A stretch of DNA of 10,063 nt, from contig JALSNL010000330.1 in assembly GCA_026987055.1 (NCBI GenBank), forward strand, positions 1-10,063, in the 5' to 3' direction. How positions within the stretch are numbered: position 1 is the stretch's first letter; the number at the start of each line of letters is the position of its first letter. Below, in pieces: positions 7,659 through 10,063 of the stretch. The notes under the pieces are model-generated. The model did no database searches and was not told the DNA's origin. It saw only the letters and a program-made list of their open reading frames with translations. Made by a program: the position numbers and the translations under genes. This DNA comes from Melioribacteraceae bacterium (GTDB taxonomy: Bacteria; Bacteroidota; Ignavibacteria; Ignavibacteriales; Melioribacteraceae).

Positions 7659-10063
7659 TCATTTTAAAATAAGCATTTTTTTTACTATCGATTTTTTGTT
7701 AAAACTTATTCTGTAATAGTAAATGCCATTTGCCAGTGACGAACTATCCATTATAATTTTATAGTTACCGGGACTTTGTACTTTATTTACTAGTGTTTTA
7801 ATTTTCCTTCCAAGTATATCGTATAATTTTAGCTGAACGAGTAAAGATTCCGAATTTTGAACTTGAGGGAGAGAATATTCAATTATAGTTGTTGGGTTAA
7901 ACGGATTTGGATAATTTTGTTTTAAAATTAATTTATCAGAAAGTTCCGATTTATTATTTTTTACATCTGTTGTTTGATTTTTAAATCCTATTGAATCTAA
8001 CATTGGGCTAATTTCAGGATTCCGCATAAACAAATTCCATAATAAATTTGTTCTATAATTTTCTATCATTATAATAATTGGTCCTTGATCTATTGCCAAA
8101 AAGCTTTTTGCATACCAGTTTTCTTGAACATTAAAAGCATCTGTAAAACCGTAATATTTCCAAATTTTTTCTCCGTAATTTCTATAAAAATTTTTTAGAG
8201 CAGACATTGATTCATTTGGTGTATAAGGAAAAGAAGACAATGCTGCAGTTGGAGTAATTGTTCCGTTATCTCTTCCTGCCGCAGGTTCGTGAGCAAGATA
8301 GCCCCAAGGATCGTCACTAGCTGTTAAACCCCAAGTATCCTTATTGTAACCGGTAAATCCTTTGGGATTATCTATGCAATATGCTCTGTTAATTAAAGTA
8401 TGATTTCTATTATTAGTAAAATAATCAGTATAATTATCTCTTTTATTTCTCGGATCAAAACCTAAAAAAGAATAGTGAGCAAAAAACAACGGACCGCCAT
8501 AATCCCAACCAACATCAAGACGATAGCCGTAAAAAGTTTTCCCGTTTTTGTAGTTAGAACTGCTAGCCCAACCTTTGTAATATAAGCTTGCAGGAATTGC
8601 ATGAGTTGGCGAAGCAATGGCAAGTAAATATGCTATCATTGTTTCATTAGGACCTTGCAGCTTAAAATTCATTTTCCAATTATAATTAGGAGACCAATGC
8701 CAATATAAAAAATTACTGTTTTCTGATTTCCGATACCAGTCCCATTCTACATTCTGCCAAATAGTAGTAATATTTGTTCTTAGGGAATTCTCTATGGATT
8801 CATTTTTATTAAAATATTGTTTTGCACAAAGAAGTCCTTGAATTAAAAATGAAGTTTCCACTAAATCACCGCCATTATCATATTTGCTAAATGGAATTAC
8901 TTTTCCGGTTTCACCATTTATCCAATGTGGGAAAGCACCATGAAATTTATCAGCTGTGTTTAACAAAAAGTCTGTAATTTTTTTTAATCTTTTTGCTCCC
9001 TGTTCTCTTGTAATAAATTGTCTCTCAATTCCAACCAAGAGTGCCATTACTCCAAAACCTGTACCGCCGGAAGTACAAATATCATCGGAACCTAATCGCT
9101 CGCGTATAAGTCCCGAAATAGGATGACCATAATCCCAAAAATATCTAAAAGTATATTCTTGTACCATATCTAAAAATTGTTCATCCGTCATATCAAACGT
9201 GGTGGTTGTTATTTCGTTACTTTTGTCTGATTCAATTAAATTTTTTTTAATGGCAGAAATTTTATAAGAAACTAATGTATTACTCTTTCCGATAAAATCG
9301 ATGTAATTGTTTTGTTTGGAATCTACAAAAGCAAGTAACCTATAATCATTTCCAAATTTTTTATAAATATTATAACCCGATATATTGCTTCCCGAATTAG
9401 GTAACCATTTAAGCTCTACATGTCTTTCATAACCTATAGCGCTAACATTTTTAGGAACAGACGGTTTACTTGTATCTGAGGTTTGATTCGATGTCATTCT
9501 TACATCGCCTATGTAAATTGTATGTTCCTTCCCATCGGAGATACTTTGACCTAAAAAGATAGTTTTAATTTTTGTAATATCGGCAGAAGAATGTTTTTCT
9601 TTTATTGGTTGTAAGGGAACAGATATTCTTTCCCATATATTTTCGTTTATATTACCATGAAAATTATTTAAAGAAAATTTTTCAGTTTTACGATTGTTTA
9701 TATCTTCCAAATATATTTGCGGAAGTTCATTGGAAGGGAGATATACATTACTATAGATATAAAATATTATCGAATCCATTATTGTTATATCATGTTCTAT
9801 CCATCCCTTTTCTGCAATTGCAACCGCCCAGTTTCCGTTTGTGTGAGATGTCCAATTCAATTTCAAACTGTTTGAACCGGAATAACTTAATGTAGTATCT
9901 ACCGGAATCTTACTATCTCCGGGTCCGACTAAAGTTAACAAACTTGGAGAAGCATAAGTGCCCCAACTATAATCATAATAGTCATTTAATTCACTTTCAT
10001 TAAAAAAAACAAAATCTTGTGCTAAAACATTTTGAGCCAATAAAAGTATAAGTAAATATATTT
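7659..10063 (-). CDS. Secreted GH144-type endo-beta-1,2-glucanase with T9SS sorting domain (5' end beyond window)
   Basis: The frame is open to the window edge. A TTG at 10038-10040 is only a leucine inside a signal peptide (IYLLILLLAQNVLAQ, cleavage near LAQ), so the true start lies outside. Counting that leucine as residue 1, domains are: a beta-rich, CBM-like module (about 9-185, ending IYIGDVRM); a fibronectin III domain (about 194-282); a Pfam Glycoamylase/GH144 (alpha/alpha)6 domain (about 284-685); and a T9SS type A sorting domain (about 700-793, with PNPFNP at 711-716 and GIYYYRI at 772-778). Family hallmarks are GGTGFGVMALL (325-335), HWINGETGKVIPF (372-384), GLTASDDPWGYLAHEP (571-586), DNGTITPTAALSSFPYTP (591-608) and DQGPIIIMIENYR (651-663). 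Known GH144 enzymes cut beta-1,2-glucan to sophoro-oligosaccharides. I cannot assign the catalytic acids, and the Pfam family also holds other activities. The protein is probably exported by T9SS and released or surface-anchored. Confidence 0.92.
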   Translation of the reverse strand, partial: IYLLILLLAQNVLAQDFVFFNESELNDYYDYSWGTYASPSLLTLVGPGDSKIPVDTTLSYSGSNSLKLNWTSHTNGNWAVAIAEKGWIEHDITIMDSIIFYIYSNVYLPSNELPQIYLEDINNRKTEKFSLNNFHGNINENIWERISVPLQPIKEKHSSADITKIKTIFLGQSISDGKEHTIYIGDVRMTSNQTSDTSKPSVPKNVSAIGYERHVELKWLPNSGSNISGYNIYKKFGNDYRLLAFVDSKQNNYIDFIGKSNTLVSYKISAIKKNLIESDKSNEITTTTFDMTDEQFLDMVQEYTFRYFWDYGHPISGLIRERLGSDDICTSGGTGFGVMALLVGIERQFITREQGAKRLKKITDFLLNTADKFHGAFPHWINGETGKVIPFSKYDNGGDLVETSFLIQGLLCAKQYFNKNESIENSLRTNITTIWQNVEWDWYRKSENSNFLYWHWSPNYNWKMNFKLQGPNETMIAYLLAIASPTHAIPASLYYKGWASSSNYKNGKTFYGYRLDVGWDYGGPLFFAHYSFLGFDPRNKRDNYTDYFTNNRNHTLINRAYCIDNPKGFTGYNKDTWGLTASDDPWGYLAHEPAAGRDNGTITPTAALSSFPYTPNESMSALKNFYRNYGEKIWKYYGFTDAFNVQENWYAKSFLAIDQGPIIIMIENYRTNLLWNLFMRNPEISPMLDSIGFKNQTTDVKNNKSELSDKLILKQNYPNPFNPTTIIEYSLPQVQNSESLLVQLKLYDILGRKIKTLVNKVQSPGNYKIIMDSSSLANGIYYYRISFNKKSIVKKMLILK

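Noticed and set aside
9605..9895. Plus-strand ORF opposite the glucanase N-terminal module
   Set aside because: Antisense to a continuous, signal-peptide-led coding frame, and its translation resembles no family I recognise.
10038..10040. TTG as the start codon of the glucanase
   Set aside because: The frame continues upstream as IYLLILL, clearly the hydrophobic core of the signal peptide, so the TTG is an internal leucine codon and the real start is outside the window.
1..10063. CRISPR array, tRNA, rRNA, insertion sequence or integron
   Set aside because: No spaced direct repeats, clover-leaf sequence, transposase-like frame or terminal inverted repeats were seen on either strand.

Overview
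The window is AT-rich and every gene I can support lies on the minus strand, so transcription runs from high to low coordinates. The upstream glucanase ends in a type IX secretion (T9SS) sorting domain with a PNPFNP motif and a terminal lysine-rich tail. That style of C-terminal domain, the low GC and the AT-rich leaders, some without a Shine-Dalgarno, point to the FCB group, most likely an Ignavibacteria/Melioribacter-like organism. This assignment is inference, as no rRNA or other marker is present.

Layout in transcription order: (1) 10063-7659, a secreted multidomain GH144-type endo-beta-1,2-glucanase whose 5' end is cut by the window edge; (2) 7590-6253, a membrane-anchored extracellular solute-binding protein of the sugar-binding type; (3) 6246-4771, a sensor histidine kinase with two membrane segments; (4) 4747-3293, an NtrC-type sigma54-dependent response regulator; (5) a 279-bp gene-free gap holding a nested AT palindrome; (6) 3013-749, a GH3 beta-glucosidase of the BglX type with a signal peptide; (7) 743-1, a GH2 glycosidase cut by the window edge. 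Gaps of 68, 6 and 23 bp link items 1-4, and 5 bp links items 6 and 7.

The parts suggest one catabolic locus. An exported GH144 enzyme cuts a beta-glucan (beta-1,2-glucan is the best-supported guess) into oligosaccharides. GH3, and perhaps GH2, would hydrolyse the oligosaccharides. A tethered binding protein, kinase and sigma54 activator would sense the released sugar. The binding protein has no ABC permease or ATPase beside it and sits directly before the kinase. I therefore read the three as a putative three-component sensing cassette (binding protein, kinase, sigma54 activator) and regard it as the most interesting item here. No mobile elements, tRNA, rRNA or CRISPR were seen.
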